From positions 1 through 64,000 of the forward strand of contig JAMLJG010000014.1 in the NCBI GenBank assembly GCA_023953695.1: a stretch of DNA of 64,000 bases, in the 5' to 3' direction. The notes beneath the pieces were generated by a model. That model had not been told where the DNA came from. It saw nothing but the letters and a program-made list of their open reading frames with translations, and ran no database searches. This stretch comes from Kiritimatiellia bacterium (GTDB taxonomy: Bacteria > Verrucomicrobiota > Kiritimatiellia > CAIVKH01). This document shows, piece by piece, positions 9,061-19,658 of the stretch. Position 1 is the stretch's first letter. Each line of letters begins with the position of its first letter. A program made the translations under genes and the position numbers.

Positions 9061-10352
9061 GACGCGGCTCGCTCCGCACTTGGCGCGGCCGCGCCGCGAT
9101 CGCGCGCGGTGAGCGCCAGATAGATCAGCCCCGCGCCGAGCAGACTGGGTAGAGATGCGCCGACGGAGGGAAGCCAGACAGTCATGCCTTGATAGAGGCC
9201 GAATCCGATCAGCCACGCGAGCAGGCCGGGGATGTGCAGTCCTTTCCAGTAGCGGTACCGCTCGCCGCCGAAAAGTTGCTGCGCATCATAGTGGCCACGA
9301 TGTGTGATGAAATAGTTGGCGAAGACCACGCCGAACAGCGGGCAAAACGCGGAGCCGATGAAGAGCAGAAAGTGTTCATAGATCGCGGGGTCCAGCACCG
9401 TCGCCAGTGCGGTTCCCAACACACCGCCGAGCAGGATTGCGAGGCGCGTGTTGCATCGTGGCGCGAGGCTTTGCAGTGAAACGGCGTTGGAATAGATGTC
9501 CAGAAACGTGGTCGTGAAGGTTGAGATCAACGCGATCATCAGCGCCGCTCCGGCGAGGCCGAACGCGGACATCAGATCCATCACCACCCGATCCGGCGTG
9601 TCGGAGCCGGTGGCGACTGAGGCGGCCAGGCCCACGGCATACATCCAGACACTGGCGACGAAATAGCCGATCCACGAGCCGGTGAAGGCTGTGGAAGATT
9701 TTTTTGCAAAGCGCGCGTAATCCGCGGCGAGCGGCACCCAGGAAATGGGCATGGCGATCACCAGGTCGAGTCCGCTCATGAAGGAGAGGCCGCCGGAGGC
9801 GGGTGTGTTCAGGAGCGAGCGGAGTCCGTATTTGGTGAGCAGCACGTAGCTCATCACGACGGAGAGAATCAACAGGAGGATCGAGCCGATCCGCTGAATG
9901 TGGCGCCAACCTTGGGGTCCTGCGAGAGCCCAAAGTGTGGTCAATGCTCCGCTAATGAGAATCCACGGGGTGGGCCCGAGTCCGAACTTCGCCTCGGTCA
10001 AGCGCGCGGCCGCCTGTCCGCAAATCCAGAGCATGACGGCCGTCCAGCCGACGAGTTGAACGACATTCAGAATCGCAGGCAGGTGCGAGCCGCGCAACCC
10101 GAGCGCCCCGCGCGTACTCAGCATGCTTGGGACGCCGAGGCGACTGCCCATCAGACCCGCGAGGGCCAGAGGGGTGTTGCCGATGACATGGCCGAGCAGG
10201 ATCACGACCAGTCCGGTGACAAGGCCGAGCGGGGTGAGAATGCCGCCCGCCCAGATTTCGCTCAGCGCGATGCCTGCGCCCGCCCATAGAAAGAAGAAAT
10301 CGCGCCCGCGCAGATTGCGCTCGTGCGCTTCAATAGGTCGGTTTCCGTTCAT
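9057..10352 (-). CDS. cytX: NCS1-family hydroxymethylpyrimidine transporter CytX
   Basis: 431 aa, about 12 hydrophobic segments, with the NCS1 features near the N-terminus (FFFLWAGAGIALSEIWAGG; SMLSTRGALGLRGS). CytX proteins under TPP riboswitches are predicted uptake systems for the pyrimidine half of thiamin. First gene of the thi operon, 86 bases below the riboswitch. The start at 10352 has an AAGGAG ribosome site 11 bases upstream; a second ATG at 10359 is out of frame. No thiC is visible here, so salvage of pyrimidine may matter. Confidence 0.9.
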   Translation of the reverse strand: MNGNRPIEAHERNLRGRDFFFLWAGAGIALSEIWAGGILTPLGLVTGLVVILLGHVIGNTPLALAGLMGSRLGVPSMLSTRGALGLRGSHLPAILNVVQLVGWTAVMLWICGQAAARLTEAKFGLGPTPWILISGALTTLWALAGPQGWRHIQRIGSILLLILSVVMSYVLLTKYGLRSLLNTPASGGLSFMSGLDLVIAMPISWVPLAADYARFAKKSSTAFTGSWIGYFVASVWMYAVGLAASVATGSDTPDRVVMDLMSAFGLAGAALMIALISTFTTTFLDIYSNAVSLQSLAPRCNTRLAILLGGVLGTALATVLDPAIYEHFLLFIGSAFCPLFGVVFANYFITHRGHYDAQQLFGGERYRYWKGLHIPGLLAWLIGFGLYQGMTVWLPSVGASLPSLLGAGLIYLALTARDRGAAAPSAERAAS

Positions 10353-10438
10353 CGTTCATCTATCTCCTTCCAGCGGATGGAGTGGCGATGGCTCGCGGTT
10401 GCGAGTTTGAGATGAACACGATTGCTGTTGTGTCATTG

Positions 10439-10540
10439 CGCTTCCCTCCGCCGGCATTATCCGGTCAGGTTCAAAGGGTCCTTCTCGTCGCGCCACTCGG
10501 CGCACAGAATGTCTCAGCCCGTTTCCGAGCTCCCCTAGCG
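10439..10540 (-). ncRNA. TPP riboswitch (THI element)
   Basis: On the minus strand the core runs GGGGAGC..., GGGCTGAGA, then GACCCTTTGAACCTGA, CCGGATAATGCCGG and GGAGGGAAGCG. These are the hallmark CUGAGA and ACCUGA-N-GGAUAAUGCC elements. The P1 helix is CGCT (10537-10540) with AGCG (10439-10442). It precedes cytX and the thi genes and represses them when thiamin pyrophosphate binds. Between it and cytX is a small hairpin (CTCGC-AACC-GCGAG, about 10392-10405), with no U-run, so control may act on translation near the AAGGAG site. Confidence 0.95.
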
Positions 10541-10550
10541 AATGGGCCTC

Positions 10551-10578
10551 ACCTTACGTAGCAAATTGGCGAAGTCAA
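10551..10578 (-). promoter_or_regulatory. Likely sigma-70-type promoter of the thi operon
   Basis: On the minus strand TTGACT (10573-10578) and TAAGGT (10551-10556) are separated by 16 bases. The implied start of transcription is near 10544, four bases before the riboswitch P1 helix. The -10 box is poor, but the position fits well. Confidence 0.5.
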
Positions 10579-10659
10579 GTAGTGCGATGCGCTGTCGGGT
10601 GCGCTTGCGTTGTCGGGCTGGGGTGTGGCACACTGCGCAGCAGGGGGGCAGGTACGATC

Positions 10660-11266
10660 ATGATTAATTCTGTGGATAGCGAAGAGTTGTTCCGGCACGC
10701 CTTCGAAGGCGCGAACGATGGCATGTGCATCGTGGAGCCAAGCGGCCGCTTGCTTCGAGTCAACCAGCAGATGGCGGACATGCTGGACTATGCCAAAGAG
10801 GAAATGGTCGGGATGATGGTGGAGGAGTTTGCCGCTCCCGAGAGCGTAGGGGTGAGCGCACGTTTCATTGGGAAGAGTGTTTCCGGTGAGGTGGAGTCGT
10901 CAGTTTTCGAAAAGACCTACATCACAAAGACGGGGCGAATCGTCTATGGCCAGGTGGCCAGTTCGCTGATTCGGAACAAGGACAACGAACCCGTTTTTTT
11001 TCATCTCGCATGTGCGGGATATTTCCGCGCGGAGGAAAGTCGAGCAGGAGCGCGAACTGCTCATTGAGCAGCTTCTGAAGGCGCTTGCGGACATCAAGAG
11101 GCTGGAAGGCATTTTGCCGCTATGCTCGTTTTGCAAAAAGATCAGGGGTGAGGGCGGCTACTGGGAGCCTGTGGAGAGCTACATTCGGAACCATTCGGCG
11201 GCGGACATCAGCCACGGCCTGTGTCCCGACTGTTTGAAGAAGCATTATCCCGAGTTCAGCGACTAA
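10660..11266 (+). pseudogene. PAS-domain signalling protein, interrupted by a +1 frameshift in a T8 run
   Basis: The first part, from ATG 10660, encodes a PAS fold (LFRHAFEGANDGMCIVEPSG ... YGQVASSLIRNKDNEPVFF). At 10994-11001 there are eight Ts; with seven the chain continues as PVFFISHVRDISARRKVEQE, the usual end of a PAS domain. The downstream frame (to 11266) then gives a short coiled coil and a C-terminal CSFCKKIR ... CPDCLKKHYPEF module with two CxxC pairs, likely a metal knuckle, often found after PAS domains. As read, the product is two pieces. It may be a true frameshift, a slippage site or a sequencing error. No kinase domain is seen. Confidence 0.85.
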
Positions 11267-11267
11267 A

Positions 11268-11314
11268 TTTCCAACGATTGGAAGTCGCTCGCGAGTGGGC
11301 TTCCAAGGATTGGA
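11268..11314. repeat. Paired palindromes TTCCAA-N3-TTGGAA, 32-bp pitch (copy A)
   Basis: TTCCAACGATTGGAA (11268-11282) and TTCCAAGGATTGGAA (11300-11314) start exactly 32 bp apart. They lie in the gap between the PAS gene and convergent add, starting one base after the PAS stop. The second is followed by GTTTTG. The same pair with the same spacing is found inside nadE (40769-40815), so this is a defined element and not only a terminator. Confidence 0.85.
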
Positions 11315-11353
11315 AGTTTTGTCGCACGGCAGTCGGAGTCGGTGTGCTTGGCG

Positions 11354-12571
11354 CTATTTCAGGTGTTCGGCTTTGAGTTGCTCGTAGCGGTCAATGACCT
11401 GGCGAACATAGGCGCGTTTTTCGGTGTAGTCGCCGGGGAAGAAGCTCCCCTTGAATCCTGCGACAATCACATTGCGGAGCTCGCGTTGCGTCAAGTTGAG
11501 GTGTTTGACGGCGAGCATGATTTCATTGGTCACCGTTGTGTTGGACATCAAGCGGTTGTCCGTGCAGATGCTGACAGAGAGGCCGTGATCCAGCATTTTG
11601 CGGAGCGGGTGCTTTGCAATGGATTTCATGTGCGGGAGCGTCTGTAGGTTGCTGGTGAGGCAGACTTCGATGCAGATGCGCTGGCTGGCGATGTAGTCCA
11701 CGAGGTTGTGAACGTAGGCTTTTGGATCCTCGATGGCGGGGTTCCGCACCATTTCATCGGCGAAGAGCCAGGTGCCGTGGCCGAGGCGGTCGGCGTAGCA
11801 ATCGGTGATGGCTTGGAAGATGGATTCTGGGCCGTAGGCCTCGCCGGCGTGAACGGTTTTGCGTATGAAGTTGCTGTGCGCGAATTGGAATGCGGCTTTG
11901 TGGTCTTCTGCGGGATAGCCGGCCTCAGCGCCCGCGAGGTCGAACGCGACGACGGGCAGGCCGAGCTCGTGTTTCATGACCGCTGCGGCGCGCGCGAGTT
12001 CTTGTGATGCGGCCGCGATGATCTGCTTGCGTGGCGCGAAAGGCATCACGCGCGAGATGGCGGCGTAGTAGGGGGACATGTATTCGTTGAAAAAGCGGAG
12101 GGCGCACAGAATGATGCCGAAGTGGAAGGGAATGTCGCGTCCGGCTTTGACGTCGGGCGAGCGGTTGTGCTCCTTCTGCGCGCGCTCAAAGCCGCGCGCT
12201 GTGGCGCGGACGACATCCTCCATGGAGAAGTCTTCGTGCGCGTGGAGTTGTGGGGCGAAGCGCACTTCCACATAGCGGACGCCTTCGGCCAGGTGGTCCA
12301 CGGCCAGTTCATAGGCGATGCGCTCGACGTTTTCCGCGTTTTGCATCACCGCGCAGGTGTAGCCGAAGCCGGCCAGATAGTCGGGCAGGTCTTTGTAAAA
12401 GTCCTTGAAGACTTTTTTGCGGAGGCCTTCCTCGGAGTAGGCGGGGAGCTTTACCTTGCCGGCCTTTGCGAGCTCGATGAGCGTGGGAATGCGCAGCGAT
12501 CCGTCGAGGTGAACGTGAAGTTCCGTTTTCGGGATGAGACGTACGAACTCTTCCGTGATGCGCTGTGCCAT
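11354..12571 (-). CDS. add: Adenosine deaminase
   Basis: 405 aa amidohydrolase. Zinc and catalytic residues are visible in order: HVH in KTELHVHLDGSL (residues 15-26), the HAGE motif, RLGHG, and the metal-binding Asp in SICTDNRLMSNTTVT. Deaminates adenosine or deoxyadenosine to inosine forms in purine salvage. It is longer than the roughly 335-350 aa of common forms, with extra sequence around residues 45-75 and 125-165. Related deaminases (adenine, aminofutalosine) share the fold, so substrate is not certain. Its start is 14 bases past the fabI stop, so the two are probably co-transcribed. Confidence 0.88.
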   Translation of the reverse strand: MAQRITEEFVRLIPKTELHVHLDGSLRIPTLIELAKAGKVKLPAYSEEGLRKKVFKDFYKDLPDYLAGFGYTCAVMQNAENVERIAYELAVDHLAEGVRYVEVRFAPQLHAHEDFSMEDVVRATARGFERAQKEHNRSPDVKAGRDIPFHFGIILCALRFFNEYMSPYYAAISRVMPFAPRKQIIAAASQELARAAAVMKHELGLPVVAFDLAGAEAGYPAEDHKAAFQFAHSNFIRKTVHAGEAYGPESIFQAITDCYADRLGHGTWLFADEMVRNPAIEDPKAYVHNLVDYIASQRICIEVCLTSNLQTLPHMKSIAKHPLRKMLDHGLSVSICTDNRLMSNTTVTNEIMLAVKHLNLTQRELRNVIVAGFKGSFFPGDYTEKRAYVRQVIDRYEQLKAEHLK

Positions 12572-12585
12572 GATGTACCTCTTGG

Positions 12586-13383
12586 TTATGCTCGTTCTTC
12601 GGGCAGCATTTCTCCGCCGATGATGGATGCTCCACCGTCAACATAGATGGTCTGGCCGGTGATCTTCTTTGCGAGAGGGCCGAGGAGGAAGGTCGCCGCG
12701 TTGGCGACTTCCGTCTTCTCTTCGTAGACGTTCCAAGGAAGTGGGCTGATCTTCTGCCAGGTGTTGGCGAGCATTTCAAAGCCGGGGATCGAGGTGGCCG
12801 CCTTGGTCGCAATCGGGCCTGCGGAGACCGCGTTGATGCGGATGAGGTCTTTGCCGTGCCTCCGCGCGAGCGCGCGAACGACCGCCTCGAGCGCGGCCTT
12901 GTTCACGCCCATCCAGTTGTATTGCGGGAAGGCGAGGCGCGATTCGAAGGTTAGCGCAACGACGGAGCCGCCCGCCTTCATGTGCGGATAGGCATGGCGC
13001 ACGATGGTGGCCAGGGAAACGGCGCTGATGTTGAAGGCATTTTTGATGTCTTCAATGGCATCGGTGTGAAACTCGGCGCCGAGACAGGTCTTCGGGTTCG
13101 CATAGCCGATGGAGTGGACGAGACCGGAAATTTCGCCTGTGCTCTCGAAGAACGCCTTGACCTGCGCTTCGTCTGTGACATCGCAGTAGCGGATGTCCAG
13201 CGCTGCGATTTCTTCTTGCGAGAGGTCTTTGCTGCGATCGAAGAAGATGCGTTTCAAGCGTTCGTTCTGAACGCTGAAAATTACTTTGCCGCCGTGCTCC
13301 TTGATGGATTTGCCGATCGCGAACGCGATCGAATCACTGTTGAGCAGCCCCATCACCACATACGTTTTACCCGCTTCAATCAT
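12586..13383 (-). CDS. fabI: Enoyl-[acyl-carrier-protein] reductase, NADH-type, InhA-like variant
   Basis: 265 aa short-chain dehydrogenase performing the last step of fatty-acid elongation. FabI signatures are VMGLLNSDSIAFAIGKSI at the cofactor loop and YNWMGVNKAALEA holding the catalytic Tyr and Lys seven apart. In Escherichia coli FabI a second Tyr lies ten residues before the catalytic one. Here the segment reads TFESRLAFPQYNWMG, with a Phe nine before, as in mycobacterial InhA (FDPSRAMPAYNWM). The start MIEAGKTYVVMG at 13383 has a GGAG nine bases upstream; an earlier in-frame Met adds 20 unlikely residues. It lies apart from the main fab operon. Confidence 0.93.
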   Translation of the reverse strand: MIEAGKTYVVMGLLNSDSIAFAIGKSIKEHGGKVIFSVQNERLKRIFFDRSKDLSQEEIAALDIRYCDVTDEAQVKAFFESTGEISGLVHSIGYANPKTCLGAEFHTDAIEDIKNAFNISAVSLATIVRHAYPHMKAGGSVVALTFESRLAFPQYNWMGVNKAALEAVVRALARRHGKDLIRINAVSAGPIATKAATSIPGFEMLANTWQKISPLPWNVYEEKTEVANAATFLLGPLAKKITGQTIYVDGGASIIGGEMLPEERA

Positions 13384-13662
13384 CCGAAAATCTCCGTTTC
13401 TGCTAGTGCGGCACAGTCTTACACAATGGGGGCGCCGTTTCAAGCTCGCCTTCTCGAAAGTGTCTCAACACCTTGAAAATGCCCATTCGGTCCCGCGCGT
13501 GCCCAGCCCGAGGCAGATGGGATAGGCAACCAGGGCAGAAAATGCGCCCCTGCCAAGGGCTGGCCAGGGCCACGAGACGGTCTATGCGCCGATATACGGG
13601 CTTTCCTGCAGGTGATGCCTTCAGAAAGATTCAGGTCTGGCCGCGTAGTTGTCGAACAGGGG

Positions 13663-17074
<3,412 letters not shown>

Positions 17075-17075
17075 A

Positions 17076-17687
17076 TTACCACCCGATCAGGGGTTGGCGT
17101 TCTGCGCGAGCGAATTCAGACTGGGTGGTCCACGCGATGAGGCCGCTCTTGAGGTCGGTGACTTCCATGGTGAGCTGATAGTAGCGCTGCTTGGTCTTGC
17201 TGACGCGGACCTGGCGAGGCGAGGACTGCTTCATCTCGACGATGGAGCCGGTGAGCATGAATTGGGCAGCTGCCTGTTGGCCGATTTCAGCGCCGGTTCC
17301 GGGTGTGGCATTTGCGGCTTGATAGCCCTGCTCGCTGGCGAGGTCGGCGCGGCGCTCGACGTTGACGAATTGGACTTTGCCCGACTGAATGAGCTTGGTG
17401 CGCATGGTGTCGGTGATCGCCTTGGTGTCGAGATAGTCGCTTGTGCGGTTTTCCAGTCCTTTGATGGCGAACGTTGGCGTGTCGCCGCCTTTGTTAAGGA
17501 AGCCGCTGGCCAGCATTTGGTCAACCACTTCAGACGAGATTTGGCGGAGATCGCGGAAATCAAATTGGGCGCGCATGTGGTCGCCCTGTTCGACATTGAC
17601 TTCGCTAACGTTTGCGCGAAATGCCGCGCAACCACTGCCCCCAAGAATCAGGGCGCTCATTCCAACAGCCATCCAAAGATGCTTCAT
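17076..17687 (-). CDS. lpoB: LpoB-like penicillin-binding protein activator lipoprotein
   Basis: 203 aa with signal and lipobox (LGGSGCAAF, Cys20), then the LpoB fold: FAIKGLENRTSDYLDTKAIT, VQFVNVERRADL, FMLTGSIVEMKQ, YYQLTMEVTDLKSGLIAWTT. In E. coli LpoB sits in the outer membrane and stimulates PBP1B. Start chosen at 17687 because AGGAG lies seven bases upstream; two further in-frame Mets would give non-signal N-termini. Paired with the COG3014 gene downstream. No PBP1B gene is in the window, so the partner is unknown; PBP1C at 2550 is encoded 13 kb away. Confidence 0.88.
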   Translation of the reverse strand: MKHLWMAVGMSALILGGSGCAAFRANVSEVNVEQGDHMRAQFDFRDLRQISSEVVDQMLASGFLNKGGDTPTFAIKGLENRTSDYLDTKAITDTMRTKLIQSGKVQFVNVERRADLASEQGYQAANATPGTGAEIGQQAAAQFMLTGSIVEMKQSSPRQVRVSKTKQRYYQLTMEVTDLKSGLIAWTTQSEFARAERQPLIGW

Positions 17688-17856
17688 ATTGCGGCTCCTC
17701 ATGTTCAACTGCACCAATTTTACTCTCTCTGCGACCTCGGCGCAAGCGTCCGCAGGGCGTTTGGAAGAGATAGACGCGCGCGGGGCCGATTTATTCATTG
17801 GTCGCTAGATCGGATGCAAGCTGGCGTTTTTTCACTTGCTGCGTCATTGTGGGCCG

Positions 17857-18414
17857 ATGCGAATTTCGGGTGGTCATCTAGGCGGTCGCCGGCTGAAGGC
17901 GGCGCCCGGCACGCGGCCGACACAAGACAAAGTGCGGCAGGCGATTTTTTCTGCCTTGGGCGAGGCCATTGTCGGCGTCCGCGTATTGGATTTGTTTGCC
18001 GGAACGGGGGCACTGGGATTGGAGGCCTATAGCCGGGGCGCCACGTCGGTCTGTTGGGTCGAAGTGAATCCGCGGGCGGCGAGGCTGTTGCAACAGAGTG
18101 TGAGCGAGTTGTGCCCGGAGGCCGGGCGCGTGATTCAAGCGGATGCTGTGGCCTATTTGCAACGCGCTCCCGCGGGGTTGTCGTTTGAATTGGTGCTGGC
18201 CGATCCGCCGTATGATCGGGACGGGAAGCGGGGTTGGCAGGAAAAGACCTTGCCCCTGCTTCGCGCGGGTTCTATCGTGACTCCCCGTGGTGTGATTGTC
18301 TTCGAAATGAGCGCCGAGGAGACGCCGATGGATGCGCCGGGATGGGCGCGGATTTGGGACCGAACCTATGGCGACACGCGCGTTTGCATGTGGCAGCGCG
18401 AGATGGGGCCGTGA
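17857..18414 (+). CDS. rsmD: 16S rRNA (guanine-966-N2)-methyltransferase RsmD
   Basis: 185 aa Rossmann methyltransferase. The N-terminal MRISGGHLGGRRL ... TRPTQDKVRQAIFSAL, SAM-binding VLDLFAGTGALGLEAYSRG and catalytic DPPYD motif identify it. Start at 17857 matches the family; ORF upstream is not conserved. One base separates its stop from the coaD start, the common rsmD-coaD pairing. The divergent lpoB promoter region is shared. Confidence 0.93.
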   Translation: MRISGGHLGGRRLKAAPGTRPTQDKVRQAIFSALGEAIVGVRVLDLFAGTGALGLEAYSRGATSVCWVEVNPRAARLLQQSVSELCPEAGRVIQADAVAYLQRAPAGLSFELVLADPPYDRDGKRGWQEKTLPLLRAGSIVTPRGVIVFEMSAEETPMDAPGWARIWDRTYGDTRVCMWQREMGP

Positions 18415-18415
18415 C

Positions 18416-18898
18416 ATGAAGCGAATAGCGATATATCCGGGCACTTTCGATCCGCCGACGTTGGGGCACTTGGACGTGATCCGGCGCGCAGCCAAGATGT
18501 TCGATCACTTGGTGGTCGCCGTTGCCAACGGGGGGCGCAAGCAGACGTGGTTCGACATTGACGAGCGCCAGTCGCTGGTGCGGTCCACGACTCGGAGCTT
18601 GAAGAATGTGTCGGTCGAGCCCTTCTCCGGTTTGTTGATGGACTATGTTCGGAAGCGGGGCAGCCGAATTGTGGTGCGCGGCTTGCGCGCGTTCACGGAT
18701 TTTGAATATGAGTTTCAGATGGCGTTGACCAATCGAAAAATTGCGCCGGACATTGAGACGGTGTTCTTGATGACCTCTGAGTCGCACAGTTACATCAGCT
18801 CCACCATGGTGCGCGAAGTCGCCGAGTTGGGCGGCGATACCGCGACGCTCGTTCCAGCGATTGTTCAGCGCGCGCTGAATCGAAAGCTCGGGCGGTGA
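18416..18898 (+). CDS. coaD: Phosphopantetheine adenylyltransferase
   Basis: 160 aa nucleotidyltransferase, the fourth step of coenzyme A synthesis (4'-phosphopantetheine plus ATP to dephospho-CoA). Motifs: YPGTFDPPTLGHLDVI at the start, GLRAFTDFEYEFQMA, and ISSTMVRE near the C-terminus. Length is standard. The ATG at 18416 follows the rsmD stop. CoA and the acyl carrier protein arm both depend on it, which suits the fatty-acid operon starting just below. Confidence 0.97.
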   Translation: MKRIAIYPGTFDPPTLGHLDVIRRAAKMFDHLVVAVANGGRKQTWFDIDERQSLVRSTTRSLKNVSVEPFSGLLMDYVRKRGSRIVVRGLRAFTDFEYEFQMALTNRKIAPDIETVFLMTSESHSYISSTMVREVAELGGDTATLVPAIVQRALNRKLGR

Positions 18899-18929
18899 AC
18901 GATTGGCTCTGCTGGGAAAAGGGACTGCG

Positions 18930-19391
18930 ATGATCATTGATGTACAGAAGTTGAATCCGGATGGGGAATGGTTTGAGGGAGATGAGTCGGCCTCGATTTT
19001 GGACCTTGAGAGCGATCGTTTCTTCAAGGTTTCGGAACCGATTCACTATCAACTCTTTGCCCAGCCGCTCTCCGACCGTCTCGTGGTCAAGGGGTCGCTT
19101 CGGCTCCCCTTGCAGGCGCAATGTGGCCGCTGTGCGGAATTTTTCTCGACAAGTGTTGAAGAAAATTCATTCTTACGCGCTTACGAAATTTCGGAAGCGA
19201 CTGAAACCGTGGATGTCACGCCCGATATTCGGGAGGATATTCTCGTGCAGGTGCCGCATTATCCGGTGTGTTCACCGGAGTGCCGAGGCTTGTGTCCCCA
19301 GTGTGGAACCAACTTGAACCTCGCGAGTTGCGCCTGCCGCCCGTCGAGCGACCTGCGCTGGAGTGCGCTGGACAACGCGGGATTGGGGTGA
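18930..19391 (+). CDS. yceD: YceD/DUF177 family protein upstream of rpmF
   Basis: 153 aa. The DUF177 core CGRCAEFFSTSVEENSF and the C-terminal cysteine-rich part (CSPECRGLCPQCG, then CAC) are typical. Family members precede rpmF in nearly all bacteria and have been linked to 23S rRNA maturation; mechanism is not settled. Start taken at ATG 18930; a TTG at 18903 is possible. The 41-base gap to rpmF holds the rpmF ribosome site. Confidence 0.9.
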   Translation: MIIDVQKLNPDGEWFEGDESASILDLESDRFFKVSEPIHYQLFAQPLSDRLVVKGSLRLPLQAQCGRCAEFFSTSVEENSFLRAYEISEATETVDVTPDIREDILVQVPHYPVCSPECRGLCPQCGTNLNLASCACRPSSDLRWSALDNAGLG

Positions 19392-19432
19392 GCGGGATCG
19401 GGTGCGAAACCGAAATGGATTAGGAGAGAGTC

Positions 19433-19618
19433 ATGGCTGTTCCAAAGAGAAAAACGTCCAAGAAGAAGCGCCGCCAGCGCCAGGCATCGCATAAGAAGCC
19501 CATGGCGGGGTCAGCGCGCGATCCCAAGACCGGATCGTGGCATCAGCCGCATCGGGTGGACCCGGTGACCGGGATGTACGGCGGCCGTCAGGTTATTATT
19601 GTTTCCACGGACGAATGA
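19433..19618 (+). CDS. rpmF: 50S ribosomal protein L32
   Basis: 61 aa, very basic N-terminus MAVPKRKTSKKKRRQRQASH, as in L32. The zinc-ribbon cysteines of some L32 forms are absent: the protein has no Cys, so it is the C-minus type. A good AGGAGAGAG ribosome site precedes ATG 19433. Sits in the classical yceD-rpmF-plsX-fab order, which ties ribosome and lipid synthesis. Confidence 0.97.
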   Translation: MAVPKRKTSKKKRRQRQASHKKPMAGSARDPKTGSWHQPHRVDPVTGMYGGRQVIIVSTDE

Positions 19619-19622
19619 GCGG

Positions 19623-19646
19623 ACAGCCGCCGATTTCGGCGGCTGT
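19623..19646 (+). promoter_or_regulatory. Strong hairpin between rpmF and plsX
   Basis: ACAGCCGCCGA-TT-TCGGCGGCTGT is a perfect 11-bp inverted repeat (two-base centre; about 10 bp with a 4-base loop as RNA). It starts four bases after the rpmF stop and ends 12 bases before the plsX ATG. There is no U-run after it, so a role in attenuation, 3'-end protection or plsX translation is more likely than simple termination. Confidence 0.75.
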
Positions 19647-19658
19647 ATTCCTGATTCT

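Noticed and set aside
10624..10638. TGGCACA in front of the PAS gene as a sigma-54 site
   Set aside because: No GC at the -12 position with the required spacing.
13384..13662. Short minus-strand frame between ligA and fabI (ends at TAG 13403-13405; contains FCPGC and MGIFKVLRHF)
   Set aside because: Under 65 codons, no ribosome site, and no family I can name. It could be a remnant or a structured RNA; I tested it by eye against SRP, 6S, tmRNA and RNase P marks and saw none.
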